Made by a program: the position numbers and the translations under genes
The notes under the pieces: generated by a model
Seen by the model: only the letters and a program-made list of their open reading frames with translations
The model's database searches: none
Told to the model about the DNA's origin: nothing
Assembly: GCA_011033025.1 (NCBI GenBank)
Contig: WFMF01000557.1
Location: 1-64,000 of the forward strand
Length of the DNA stretch: 64,000 bases
Source of the DNA: Beroe forskalii
Taxonomy: Eukaryota; Ctenophora; Nuda; Beroida; Beroidae
Reading direction: 5' to 3'
Shown: one piece after another, positions 27,301 to 35,495 of the stretch
Position numbering within the stretch: position 1 is the first letter of the stretch
Layout: every line of letters begins with the position of its first letter

Positions 27301-30300
27301 GGGCAAAGGAACGGACGGAGACAAAAATTCAGGGGGGACCGGAATTTGAAGAACAAATGAAAATCGCATTATGATGCGAATCATAATCTCTGGGACCCTC
27401 AGAGGGCTGCCCAAAACACCAGCTCTTCATTAGAGGTAAAAGTGAAATGCTTGAGTCTTGACCATTTCTTCATGTAAATACCAAAGTAGTCGCTCGTTGT
27501 TCGCATATTCTAAAGGTGCTTGAAAACATGGCAGCTTTTAATTATCATACATCCTGGTTCTTGGTACAATTTCGGCCTGAAGCAAAGAGCGCACATAAGT
27601 CTTCCCACGGTCAACAAATTTGGCCTGTCAGTAGTTGAACTGGTGAGCACGCCCCAGATGCAGAAAACGACAACTGCATATTGCAGCACAGCCTGATCCA
27701 AACTGTTCACAAACGACAAGTGCCTAGTTGTCATTCAATGAATTCAATTAAATAGAATATTTTTGTGAAAGAAAATATAACAAATCTATTGAGTATGCAT
27801 TTCATTGAAATTCTAGGAGCTGTAGCCAGAAAGTAGATAATTTCAAAATTCTAGGAGAGATTACCATAGGAAAGAAAAAAGGGGTTGTTATTTGGGACTA
27901 TGGGCTTATATGGCTATGCAGAGTCACTTCTTCACTGGTTGAAACCCAGCAGGTTAGATGACTAGTCCCACTACAACAAGACTAACCAAAGTGCCAGCGT
28001 AAATTTAATATCATTCTTCCGCATTTTGCCCATACTTATTGGGCTTTAAGGTACACAAGGCCCTAAACTCAGAACTAGCTATCATCTTTACGGTATATTT
28101 TGTTTCCGTATTTCCATTGGGGCAGCAAACTACTCATTGACATAGTTATTGTCATTGCTATCCCAATCTTCATTTCTTATGAAAAGCGCAGGCTGTTTAC
28201 GAATACATTGTTCATTTGTGGCGTGTACAATGCGAACAATAGTCCGATCCATGACGTAAAATTAATATCTGGCTCGTGATACAGTAACCTTTTTCCGCGC
28301 AGGCGCCGCGTGACATAGTGATGGTTGACGAGTGCTTTCATCGTCAATCAGCAGATATTTTCAAGTGTCAGCATTCCAAAAACGCATTAAAAATGCAAAA
28401 CAAATGGACAATGTGGGACGAAGTGATTGAATGGACATGAAGTGGAGAGAAATCATGTATGGGATGAGCCAGTATGCTGTCCTTCTATATGATACAGTCA
28501 AGACCCTACCACCCACAGAACCTAAGAAGATGGGAAAGGGCCGAAGCAGCATGTGCCCTTTGCGGGTGGAAAACGCAGGACTCCCCGCATATTCTATGTG
28601 GTTGTAAGGTTGCATTGGATCAAGGGAGGGTGTCATACAGACACGATAGCATACTGAAAGTATTAGAAGGAGCACTGAAGAAAGATAGATGCTATCACAG
28701 AGCCTATCCCAATACATGATACCATCAAGGAGGTCAAATTTGTAAGAAAGGACAAAGAGTAAGGAAAGAAAAGACAAAGAAGAAACATGTTGGACTCCTG
28801 GACCATGCAGATGATTGGAAGATGGATGGACACGAGAAAGAGCCAGATCATTTCCCTCCACATCACAACAACATCAAGACCAGACCAGATATCGTTTTTG
28901 TCTCTAGGTCAGTAAAAAATAGGTGATAATGATGGGCAAACATCACCAGTAGAGGAAAACATAAATAGAAAAATGGAGAAGATCAAGAGATGCAGGAAGC
29001 TTGCAGAAAACATCAAAAATGGGGAACATGAAGCCATGGGTGTTCACCATGATTGGTGCCATAGGCTATGTAGCCAAGAACACACAGGGTCTGTGGAAGA
29101 AGTTGGGTGTAGGGAGACAAGGAAGGAAGACAGCTGTCAAAGAAAATATCCAGGACAGCTTTGAGGAGCTCCCCACTTCATCTGGATCTCAGAAACTTAC
29201 GAAGAATGGGGTGAACCAGGAATGGAGATAGTTTGTACATACAAGATTGTAAATACGTTATTACGGATCCAGATGTATCTAGCTGTGACGCTGTTCCCTT
29301 TTGGGCGCACGTGTGAAGCAGCGTAGTGTGAGGACGTTGGGGCTGCGAGCACCTCACACGGACAGCTAGCCTTGCCAGTGACAACTTATCCAGTCATGCA
29401 GCACCGCAGTGGCTGAAGTTAACCTGCACCAAAGGAGATGATGGGTGTGCAGTGGAAAAAGGAGATGCGGACTCTCATTGGCAGGGTATCATGTTGTGGG
29501 ACCTGTCTGACACCTACCTTCTAAAGGTAACTAAGATGCGCCGGGGTAACAACCGAGTAGTATTGGGCGTAGACAGGGTTGTACTAACACAGATTAGTAC
29601 AATTGTTAATAATTCGTAATTCGTTCTTCGACTCTGTAGAATTTAAGAGATTAAGTGAATGAGATAAACATTCTGCTTATAATGGGGGAAATGAAATGAG
29701 AGAAAGGAAAGGAGCTCTTATCGTAATAATATTTGTGTGCCTTCAATGTCATCGAATTGGTATGTGCACGTAACATTTTCGTCATGCTCGATTGGAAGTA
29801 AAGTGGTGTCAACGTCATGGGTTTGGTATGTGGAATGTGCATACGGTGTTATTCGTCACGCTCAATATGGTGCAGAGTGGTGTCAACGTCATAGTGTTGG
29901 TATGTGCACGTAACGCTATTCGTCATGCTTGATTGGATACAAAGTGGTGTCAGTGGCATATATAAAGGCATGCACTGCGCCCTCTCGTCATTAGTTCTGC
30001 TCGTTGGTTTTCAATTGTGTTGCTTAATATGTCGTTAATAAAATTAAAATGTACCGTTGTTAATAGGTACCGTTGTTAATAGGTACCGTTGTTAATAGGT
30101 ACCGTTGTTAATAGGTACCGTTGTTAATAGGTACCGTTGTTAATAAGGTACCGTTGTTAATAAGGTACCGTTGTTAATAAGGTACCGTTGTTAATAAGGC
30201 ACCGTTGTTAATAACGTAACGTTGTTAATAATGTACCGTTGTAAATAAGGTACCGTTGTAAATAAGGTACCGTTGTTAATTAGGCACCGTTGTTAATAGG

Positions 30301-33105
30301 TACCGTTGTTAATAAGGTGCCGTTGTTAATAAGGTACCGTTGTTAATAAGGTACCGTTGTCGATAAGGTACCGTTGTAGATAAGGTACCGTTGTTAATAA
30401 GGTGCTGTTGTTTATAAGGTGCCGTTGTTAATTAGGTGCCGTTGTAAATAAGGTACCGTTGTTAATAAGGTGCCGTTGTTTATAAGGTGCCGTTGTTAAT
30501 TAGGTACCGTTGTAAATAAGGTACCGTTGTTAATTAGGTACCGTTGTTAATTAGGTACCGTTGTTAATTAGGTACCGTTGTTAATAGGTAATAAATTTGC
30601 AGTTAAGGTTAATAAAGGTGCCGTTGTTAATAAAAATTTGTTAATGAGTTACCGTTGTTAATAAGGTATCGTTGTTAATAAAGGTACTTGTTACCGTTGT
30701 TATAGTACCGTTGTTATTTACTGTCAGGGTTGCTTTGTTAAGGTGCCGTTAAAAAAAAGTTTCGTCATAAGGTCGATTGGATAGTACCGTTGTCGGCAAA
30801 CATGCTATTAATCACGCTCAATATGGTGCAAAGTGGTGTCAACGTCATAGTGTTGGTATGTGCACGTAACGCTATTCGTCATGCTTGATTGGATACAAAG
30901 TGGTGTCAGTGGCATATATAAAGGCATGCACTGCGCCCTCTCGTCATTAGTTCTGCTCGTTGGTTTTCAATTGTGTTGCTTAATATGTCGTTAGTAAAGT
31001 AATAAAGGTACCTTTGTTAATAAAATTACCGTTGTTAATAAAGTACCGTTGTTAATAAGGTACCGTTGTTTCTAAGTACCGTTGTTAATAAATTTACCGT
31101 TGTTAATAAAGGGACCGTTGTTAATAAGGTGATCCGTTGTTAATAAGGTACCGTTGTTAATAAGGGACCGTTGCTAATAAGGTACCGTTGTTAATAAGGT
31201 GCCGTTGTTAATAAGGTGCCGTTGTTAATAAGGTACCTTTGTTAATAAGGTACCGTCATTGATAAGGTACCGTGGTTAATAAGGTACCTTTGTTAATAAG
31301 GTACCTTTGTTAATAAGGTACCGTCATTGATAAGGTACCGTCATTGATAAGGTACCGTCATTGATAAGGTACCGTCATTGATAAGGTACCGTTGTTTATA
31401 AGGTACCGTTGTTATTATGGTACCGTTGTTTAATCTTGTTTATGTGGTACCATTGTTAATGCCGTACCATTGTTAAATGTTAATGAGTACCGTCCTTAAT
31501 ACGGTACCGTTGTCGACACGCCTGCTACTGCTACCACGCCTTCCTTGACGAGTGATGACCAGCTCCTCGAACTCCTACCACGCCTTCCTTGACGAGTGAT
31601 GACCAGCTCCTCCAACTCCTACCACGCCTTCCTTGACAGGATCAGCCCCTCCTATTACCACCGCCTTCCTTCCAGCGAAAGTGATGAACAGCCCCACCTA
31701 CTCTTACCACGACTGTTAATTTGCTGATAAAACATTTTTGACAGAGTGATGACCAGCCCCTCCTACTACTACCACACCTTCCTTGACGAGTGATGACCAG
31801 CTCCCCCAACTCCTACCACGCATTCCTTGACGAATGAAGAGTGATTACCAGCCCCTCCTACTCCTACATCTTTTGACGATTATTATACCCCTAAAAACCA
31901 GCCCCTCCTACTGGGGCTATATGAATCACAGATGATAGTCAGAATCTGGTCGGGGCCTTCAGACTATCAAGTTGAGACGTGATGTATATCTAGGGTCCAG
32001 TCCCTTAAGTTACAAGTGATATGAATCACCTTCATAGTCCGAAGACCCCGACCAGATTTGAGAGTACGTCAAACCGTGTGTATCATTAGCTCCAGTAGGA
32101 GGGGTTGATCATCACTCGACAAGGAAAGCTAGTGTTGTGCCTTTCGTGTTGATCACTAGCGCTCGCCGCTTGAAAGAAGTTGCCACAAATCACAAAGCTG
32201 TCTGTATAACGAATCCATCTCCTACTCCTACCAACATAATATGTTTCCGCAAATGAGAGCATATGGTAAAAAAGCGAAAAAAGCAATGCCATCGTTCCAA
32301 TTTAAGATATTTCATCACTCTTAACCAATTTTGAAAAAAAAAATCTATTTGAAATTTTTAAAACACGTCCGGGCGGAATGAGTTAACGGCAAATACTCAC
32401 AATTTCACTGACGAATAAGCCGATATCCTTCCCCAGGGCAATGGCGGCCGCAGCAACTCCAATCAGTCCCCCTTTCTTAGCGTTAGGGTTTTGTGATAAC
32501 ACGAAGTTGTTAACCAGTATGTCGATCACTTTCTTGACCTGTGACGGATTTAGTGAATTAGTAATTACAACTAGCAACAGGCTAACATCTAGCTATCAGG
32601 GCAATAAAGGAATAAGTTAATGTGAAATAGTGATGACTTGAAAATGTCACAGATTACTTGAAATAACAATCATTTACACGACAACGATTGTTCCTTAAAT
32701 TGCTACTCATCTTATGGCCGATCCAGCTGTGAAATCACCTGTTTGATATCGTTTTTGCTGACGAGCTCCCTTACAATCCGTTCTACTTCCAGTGCTGCCA
32801 TCTTCCTCTTCTCATACACCCTGGTAATACAAGTTTGGGAATAAGTAACCGATATTAAAATCATGAAACCAATGGTCAATCCATGGCCTTATCATCATTA
32901 AGTTCTTAAATAACGTACTCGTACGCCCTTGATGATGCCGAATGTTTTGATTTCAACTCGTGAATTAAAATTAAAAAAAAATCAACATCAAGTGTTACAA
33001 TTAATAAGCAATAAAAAGGCATCCTAGAAGTTCCTTTAACCTGTCGTTGAGTCCCCGTATAACGGTGACCGGCAAGACGACACTGTCCACGCTTGTATTC
33101 GACAT
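3367..33105 (-). CDS. VAC14: VAC14 homologue (PIKfyve-complex scaffold), 15 exons
   Basis: VAC14 is the HEAT-repeat scaffold that holds PIKfyve and FIG4 on endolysosomal membranes and controls PI(3,5)P2. Exons in transcript order: 33041-33105, 32739-32820, 32401-32538, 20023-20142, 16085-16219, 15695-15871, 14310-14485, 12178-12262, 11835-11924, 9408-9571, 8786-8933, 7714-7890, 6252-6389, 5564-5690, 3367-3582. The product is ~678 aa (human 782; the disordered middle is shorter). Diagnostic stretches: [19 protein letters not shown] (N-terminus), [18 protein letters not shown] (exon 3), [16 protein letters not shown] (exon 4), [18 protein letters not shown] (exon 5), [13 protein letters not shown] (exon 12), [13 protein letters not shown] (exon 13), [20 protein letters not shown] (exon 14), [13 protein letters not shown] (C-terminus). 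Exon phases agree throughout except at intron 4 (non-canonical, see findings) and for a one-base frameshift in exon 15. Exon 13 uses a GAAG acceptor to keep phase. The exon 9 donor (CACGTG|gtgccg) is the least certain edge. The start is set by ATG at 33105 and the length match to the human N-terminus. Confidence 0.93.
4170..4215. repeat. Inverted repeat, ~17 bp arms
   Basis: The arms gaaatatagtt/aacgact (4170-4187) and agtcgt/aactatatttc (4199-4215) are complementary across an 11 nt loop, with one bulged base. It lies in the last intron of VAC14. It could be a small foldback element remnant; no flanking duplication was identified. Confidence 0.7.
5377..5564. repeat. 27 bp minisatellite starting at the VAC14 exon 14 donor (7 units)
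   Basis: Seven 27 bp units, on + cagactcctaag followed by agg/aag-tcacgaacctgc. On the minus strand each unit carries AGTCTGGCAG|GTTCGT, identical to the last ten exon bases plus the intron start of exon 14. The array therefore reiterates the 5' splice site of this exon. Confidence 0.9.
6606..6919. mobile_element. MITE with 26 bp TIRs and TTA target-site duplication (PIF/Harbinger-like)
   Basis: The terminal inverted repeats are ggggccatccataaaggacg and onward at 6609, and the exact complement ending ...tatggatggcccc at 6916. TTA flanks both ends (6606-6608 and 6917-6919). The 308 bp interior has no ORF of note and contains several repeats of gcggacgt. A 3 bp TTA duplication is the mark of PIF/Harbinger elements, so a non-autonomous member is the best call. 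It sits in a VAC14 intron. Confidence 0.85.
8189..8247. repeat. Perfect 23 bp inverted repeat, 13 nt loop
   Basis: Left arm 8189-8211 (begins catttcatttagaaatgg) is the exact reverse complement of 8225-8247. The arm itself folds (accatttcat/tagaaatggt), so nested cruciforms are possible. It lies in the VAC14 intron between exons 11 and 12. Confidence 0.9.
8395..8547 (+). repeat. Two tandem tRNA-like units (tRNA pseudogene pair or SINE head)
   Basis: Units at 8395-8468 and 8474-8547 both start agtaattggtgtaatggt and carry a B-box-like GGTTCGATTC / GGTTCGACTCC at 8453 and 8523. TGGTGTAATGG is A-box-like. The second unit has the better T-arm. A 7-nt anticodon loop does not form cleanly, and no acceptor stem closes with certainty. 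I therefore prefer a tRNA-derived repeat over a functional tRNA. Confidence 0.55.
9572..10248. repeat. ~44 bp minisatellite abutting the VAC14 exon 10 acceptor
   Basis: About 15 degenerate units on + of the form gagatttgagagggggatac then gtactctctacctggaatag. On the minus strand each unit reads CGTATCCCCCTCTCAAATCTCC. The unit touching exon 10 reads CGTATCCCCCTCTCAG|ATCTCC, which is the real acceptor and the first exon bases. Each unit also contains CCAG|GTAGAG, which resembles both acceptor and donor. The array resumes at 10733-10895 after an insertion. Confidence 0.9.
10249..10732. mobile_element. ~480 bp insertion with imperfect TIRs splitting the exon 10 minisatellite
   Basis: The same minisatellite continues on both sides. 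The insert starts ccttacgagac and ends gtcttgtaagg, imperfect inverted termini. Inside are two direct copies (10261-10345 and 10625-10710) of a hairpin-forming block containing tacgaaatttggggattt, a short A-run, then aatccccatattttcg. No ORF is seen. A non-autonomous DNA element is likely; the target duplication is unclear. Confidence 0.65.
10733..10895. repeat. Continuation of the exon 10 minisatellite
   Basis: Four further degenerate units with gagatttgagaggggtatac and ctctacctgaaatag, interrupted from the main array only by the insertion at 10249-10732. Confidence 0.85.
13190..13570. repeat. ~65 bp minisatellite in VAC14 intron 7
   Basis: About six units containing ttaataggagtttgactgaa, taaaaggtgtgtagtttaaa and aatagtggtactagg. 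It is mid-intron and is not joined to an exon edge, unlike the other arrays of this gene. Confidence 0.85.
15478..15715. repeat. 21 bp minisatellite reiterating the VAC14 exon 6 donor (~10 units)
   Basis: Units on + are gttgcgtcatagcacgtacct, some expanded to 31 bp. On the minus strand each reads CAACAG|GTACGTGCTATGACG. The exon 6 end itself is one unit: ATGACGCAACAG|GTACGT. Alignment to the human protein ([14 protein letters not shown] against EIR-KMCEV-VLGEFL) shows that the exon-proximal copy at 15695 is the conserved splice point. The rest are extra donor copies. Confidence 0.92.
17169..17231. repeat. Perfect 18 bp inverted repeat
   Basis: gttattggtcgtgtaaca (17169-17186) is complementary to tgttacacgaccaataac (17214-17231). 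The loop holds a smaller hairpin (gtgccgaaggcac). The downstream copy at about 23517 has lost one arm. Confidence 0.9.
17754..18575. mobile_element. hAT-type non-autonomous element with 8 bp TSD
   Basis: The element spans 17762-18567, starts cagggccgtaattc and ends gaattacggccctg, giving perfect 14 bp TIRs. The 8 bp gtatttcg occurs directly on both sides (17754-17761 and 18568-18575). An 8 bp duplication and a CAGGG terminus are hallmarks of hAT superfamily elements. The 806 bp interior has GC-rich subterminal blocks (ggggggctgaagccccccc and ctccgcccct repeats) and no transposase ORF. Confidence 0.93.
19020..19140. promoter_or_regulatory. Cluster of CACGTG E-boxes
   Basis: Within 120 bp there are five CACGTG palindromes, including gtcacgtgac at about 19037, plus related ggtgacacg motifs. 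GTCACGTGAC is the CLEAR element bound by TFEB/MITF, and CACGTG is also bound by CLOCK-type bHLH-PAS factors. It lies about 1 kb from VAC14 exon 4. A regulatory role is inference only; the block may be a local repeat. Confidence 0.35.
22187..23087 (+). pseudogene. 3' fragment of a LINE with CCHC finger and restriction-like endonuclease (R2/NeSL-like)
   Basis: Two overlapping frames (22187-22789 and 22707-23087) encode the C-terminal end of a retrotransposon polyprotein. The first holds [17 protein letters not shown] and the finger C-x2-C...H-x4-C (CALCGW, PHILCGC), then a VSYRHDSIL motif. The second holds the endonuclease core RPDIVLYS...MVIMIEL and [16 protein letters not shown], matching the PD-(D/E)XK-type domain at the C-terminus of RLE LINEs. 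A frameshift near 22745 separates the two. There is no reverse transcriptase upstream, so the copy is 5'-truncated and dead. It lies antisense in a VAC14 intron. Confidence 0.8.
24072..24850. mobile_element. Degraded second copy of the hAT-type element
   Basis: It begins tagggccgtaattc and ends tgcggccta, followed by gtatttcg. The left target duplication reads ttatttct. Same order of interior blocks as 17762-18567 with many small losses. Confidence 0.8.
26245..26376 (-). pseudogene. VAC14: Broken copy of VAC14 exon 4
   Basis: It corresponds to 20007-20142, including the acceptor ctttcag. Several indels destroy the frame of the [16 protein letters not shown] stretch. Because it lies between exon 3 and the good exon 4, splicing of this copy would break the transcript. 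It is therefore skipped or does not exist in the true genome. Confidence 0.8.
28330..29220 (+). pseudogene. Broken copy of the LINE 3' fragment
   Basis: Same landmarks as 22187-23087 (finger, RHDSIL, endonuclease region), shredded by short deletions into fragments of less than 85 codons. Confidence 0.8.
29856..30040 (+). promoter_or_regulatory. TATA-containing direct repeat, copy 1
   Basis: A ~180 bp block, nearly identical to 30813-30992, contains ggcatatataaaggcatgc (TATATAAA at 29959) followed about 30 bp later by tcattagttctgctcg, an initiator-like site. Upstream are three ~65 bp sub-repeats with caaagtggtgtcaacgtcat. It immediately precedes the first ggtaccgttgttaata array. It could be an LTR fragment or a satellite promoter. 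Confidence 0.5.
30050..30780. repeat. 16-17 bp satellite array (GGTACCGTTGTTAATAA), block 1
   Basis: About 40 units of ggtaccgttgttaataa with drift (ggtgccgttgt, tgtaaataa). It lies in VAC14 intron 3. No ORF survives because taa recurs in every unit on the + strand. Confidence 0.95.
30813..30992 (+). promoter_or_regulatory. TATA-containing direct repeat, copy 2
   Basis: Almost base-for-base copy of 29857-30036, with TATATAAA at 30915. It again sits directly before a satellite block, making a repeated 'TATA block + array' cassette. Confidence 0.5.
31000..31510. repeat. 16-17 bp satellite array, block 2
   Basis: About 30 units of the same ggtaccgttgttaataa family, including a homogenised sub-block of ggtaccgtcattgataa at about 31245-31380. 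Confidence 0.95.
31515..31900. repeat. ~42 bp minisatellite
   Basis: About eight units with ctcctaccacgccttccttg and acgagtgatgaccagctcc, directly following the satellite. Confidence 0.9.
31905..32070. repeat. Imperfect inverted repeat
   Basis: Left gatagtcagaatctggtcgg ggccttcagactat and right atagtccgaaga followed by ccccgaccagatttgagag are complementary across about 80 bp. Probably a foldback element remnant. Confidence 0.65.
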
Positions 33106-33127
33106 GTTATCCGTTACTGTTACTAGG

Positions 33128-33565
33128 AGTCCACTCACAGACTCCACCTCACTTACTGAAATAGAAGCATTAGAACTAGGAGTACACTCACAGACTCCAC
33201 CTCACTTACTGAAATAGAAGCATTAGAACTAGGAGTCCACTCACAGACTCCACCTCACTTACTGAAATAGGAGCATTAGAACTAGGAGTCCACTCACAGA
33301 CTCCACCTCACTGACTAGAGTCCACTCAAACTCATCAGAAACATTAGAACTAAGGGAGTCCACTCACAGACTCCACCTCACTTACTGAAATAGGAGCATT
33401 AGAACTAGGAGTCCACTCACAGACTCCACCTCACTTACTGAAATAGGAGCATTAGAACTAGGAGTCCACTCACAGACTCCACCTCACTTACTGAAATAGG
33501 AGCATTAGAACTAGGAGTCCACTCACAGACTCCACCTCACTTACTGAAATAGGAGCATTAGAAAG
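33128..33565. repeat. 53 bp minisatellite fused to the 5' edge of VAC14 exon 1 (~8 units)
   Basis: Unit on + is ggagtccactcacagactcc, acctcacttactgaaatagg, agcattagaacta. On the minus strand it reads CTATTTCAG|TAAGTGAGG...TCT|GTGAGT, with an acceptor-like and a donor-like motif in every unit. The exon-proximal unit is in frame with the VAC14 ATG (codons SEVESVSGLL lead into it), so the upstream sequence may be exonic. Confidence 0.9.
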
Positions 33566-34314
33566 TGGCAACCGTAGGGAAAGGTGTTTTACAATTAATG
33601 ATGATTAAGGGAGGGAGAGGTTAAAGTTCTGTTGACGTCAGAAACACAGAAAGCGAGCGTTTGAGACTCAAAACCGAGAAAATACTGAGGTCAAGACCAC
33701 TTTAATCTAGAAAATACCATAAGACGATCAAAAACTGTTACCGTAAAAAGATCAAATGGTGTCTAGAAACTATACTACTATAGTAGTCTCACGACAAGTT
33801 TTGACCGATTTAAAGGGTAGTACTATATGCATAGAGTCGTGTTCTACTCGCGCTTTATATCATGTATTTGTTATGACACACCAATTTAAATACACATCTA
33901 CGCGACCTTTGCTTTTGCGTTACAAAATGTGCATATCTCCGAGGTTTTTGAGCAAACTTGATGAAACTTTCAGGATATTTAGAGCTTCATAAAAGAAAAC
34001 ATCTCAGTGAAGTTTAGATTCATTTTTGAGCTCCAGAAGCGGAGTTATGACCGAAAAGCCAGTTGTTAAGCGGTAACTTTAAAACAAAACGCCGGTTTTA
34101 TCTGTCATATCTCAATTTCTGAGGTCAGAAATGTTAGCTACTCCAGGAATGTATTGGTCATATCTTGCTCGTAATATCCTGAAAGTTTGATCAAATTGCT
34201 CAAAAACGGCTGAGTTATGCGCTTTTTTGTTTTGTGTTAACAAGCATTTTCTATTATTACCATATAAGGTAATGTGTGCTTGTTGTGTACAGGGTGTGTC
34301 TTTTGTACACCGTT

Positions 34315-34515
34315 CGACTACTATAGTACTTTAGAGGCTCAGACTCACCGCAGAAATATGATTTAGAGCACTCGGCTCAGTTTCGCTTCGCCTCGCACTC
34401 TAAATTATTTAAATGTCTCCAGCTACGCTGTCGACATTTAAATATTATATCTGAGCCCTGCTCTCGCAGGGCTCTATATTATCTGCGTGTTCGTCTTACG
34501 CCTCTAAAGTACATA
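34315..34515. mobile_element. Multi-hairpin element with actttagaggc / gcctctaaagt ends
   Basis: The outer inverted ends are tagtactttagaggc (34325) and gcctctaaagtaca (34500). Inside are consecutive hairpins: gagcactcgg...tcgcactc, atttaaatgtc...gacatttaaat and gagccctgctctcgcagggctc. There is no ORF. The architecture resembles foldback-type elements; the family was not identified. A related outer motif (actactatagtag) occurs at 33770, so the element may begin there. Confidence 0.6.
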
Positions 34516-34989
34516 TACACTATACAGTCACCTTTTCACTCACACCCATTTGTGATTTGATAGTCAATAAATTTACAAACCTGTGTGTATCTTTAGACTT
34601 TTGACCAAATGATTAAATCAGCTTTAAAACTAGCATATCGATGTAGATGTCTCTTTTATCTAACACCATACATCCTCGGATAGTCGGAAAAGTTAGTTTT
34701 GTTTGTTTGAAAAACCCGTAGGGCACCACTAAGGGCTTTGAAATGTGAAATATAAAACATAAATTGAATAAATGAAATAATCAACAGCGATCATTTTGGC
34801 AAATTGACCCCCCCCCCCTTTCGTACAGTTTTATTTATCACTTTATCAGTACAATAACGTAGCGTGAAATAATTTGAGCCCATTTCCTTCCCGAGCTGAT
34901 AGCGTTATCTGTGAATGAGCCCTTATTTATAGATCCTAAGATCAGTGTTAATAACGATATTAGTGTAAAAGTGTCAACTGAGTTAGTGT

Positions 34990-35275
34990 AGAGTGGTGTC
35001 AGTGTGAACTGGTGTCAGTGCGAACTGGTGTCAGTGTACACTGGTGTCAGCGTACACTGGTGTCAGTGCAAACTGGTGTCACTGCAAACTGGTGTCAGTG
35101 TGAACTGGTGTCAGTGCGAAAAGGTGTCAGTGCGAACTGGTGTCAGTGTAAACTGGTGCCAGTGTAAACTGGTGTCAGTGTGAACTGGTGTCAGTGTTAC
35201 TGTGTCAGTGTTAACTATGTCGGTGTGAACTGGTGTCAGTGAGAACTGATGTCACTGCAAACTGGTGTCAGAGTT
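34990..35275. repeat. 15-16 bp minisatellite upstream of the lectin gene
   Basis: About 18 units of aactggtgtcagtgtg, between the divergent VAC14 and double-CTLD genes (about 220 bp before the latter's ATG). It may influence the shared promoter region; no TATA box is evident. Confidence 0.9.
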
Positions 35276-35495
35276 AGTCTCATTGCATACAATAGAATCG
35301 AGCAGTTGTTACACCATCCATAACACAAAGACTCACAACTTCACTACACTGCCCATTTTCTAAGTGTAAACACCCATCGCTGCATCACTTCGCCTTTTAA
35401 CACCCAATGTTTTGCACTGTTATTTCCTCTTTCGTATCACTGAGGAGTGAGTACCTATCATGATTTCCTGAGTCTCAGGTTTCCAGTTTTTCAAG

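Larger units (their letters stand above)
23310..29350. repeat. Segmental duplication, copy 2 (indel-ridden, ~6.04 kb)
   Basis: It follows 16948-23225 end to end but is shorter by about 240 bp. Differences are dominated by losses of 1-4 bases scattered throughout, including inside the LINE frame, the hAT TIRs and VAC14 exon 4. Either this is an old decayed duplicate or, more likely given the error pattern, an unpolished haplotig or misjoin. No functional gene is expected in it. Confidence 0.88.
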
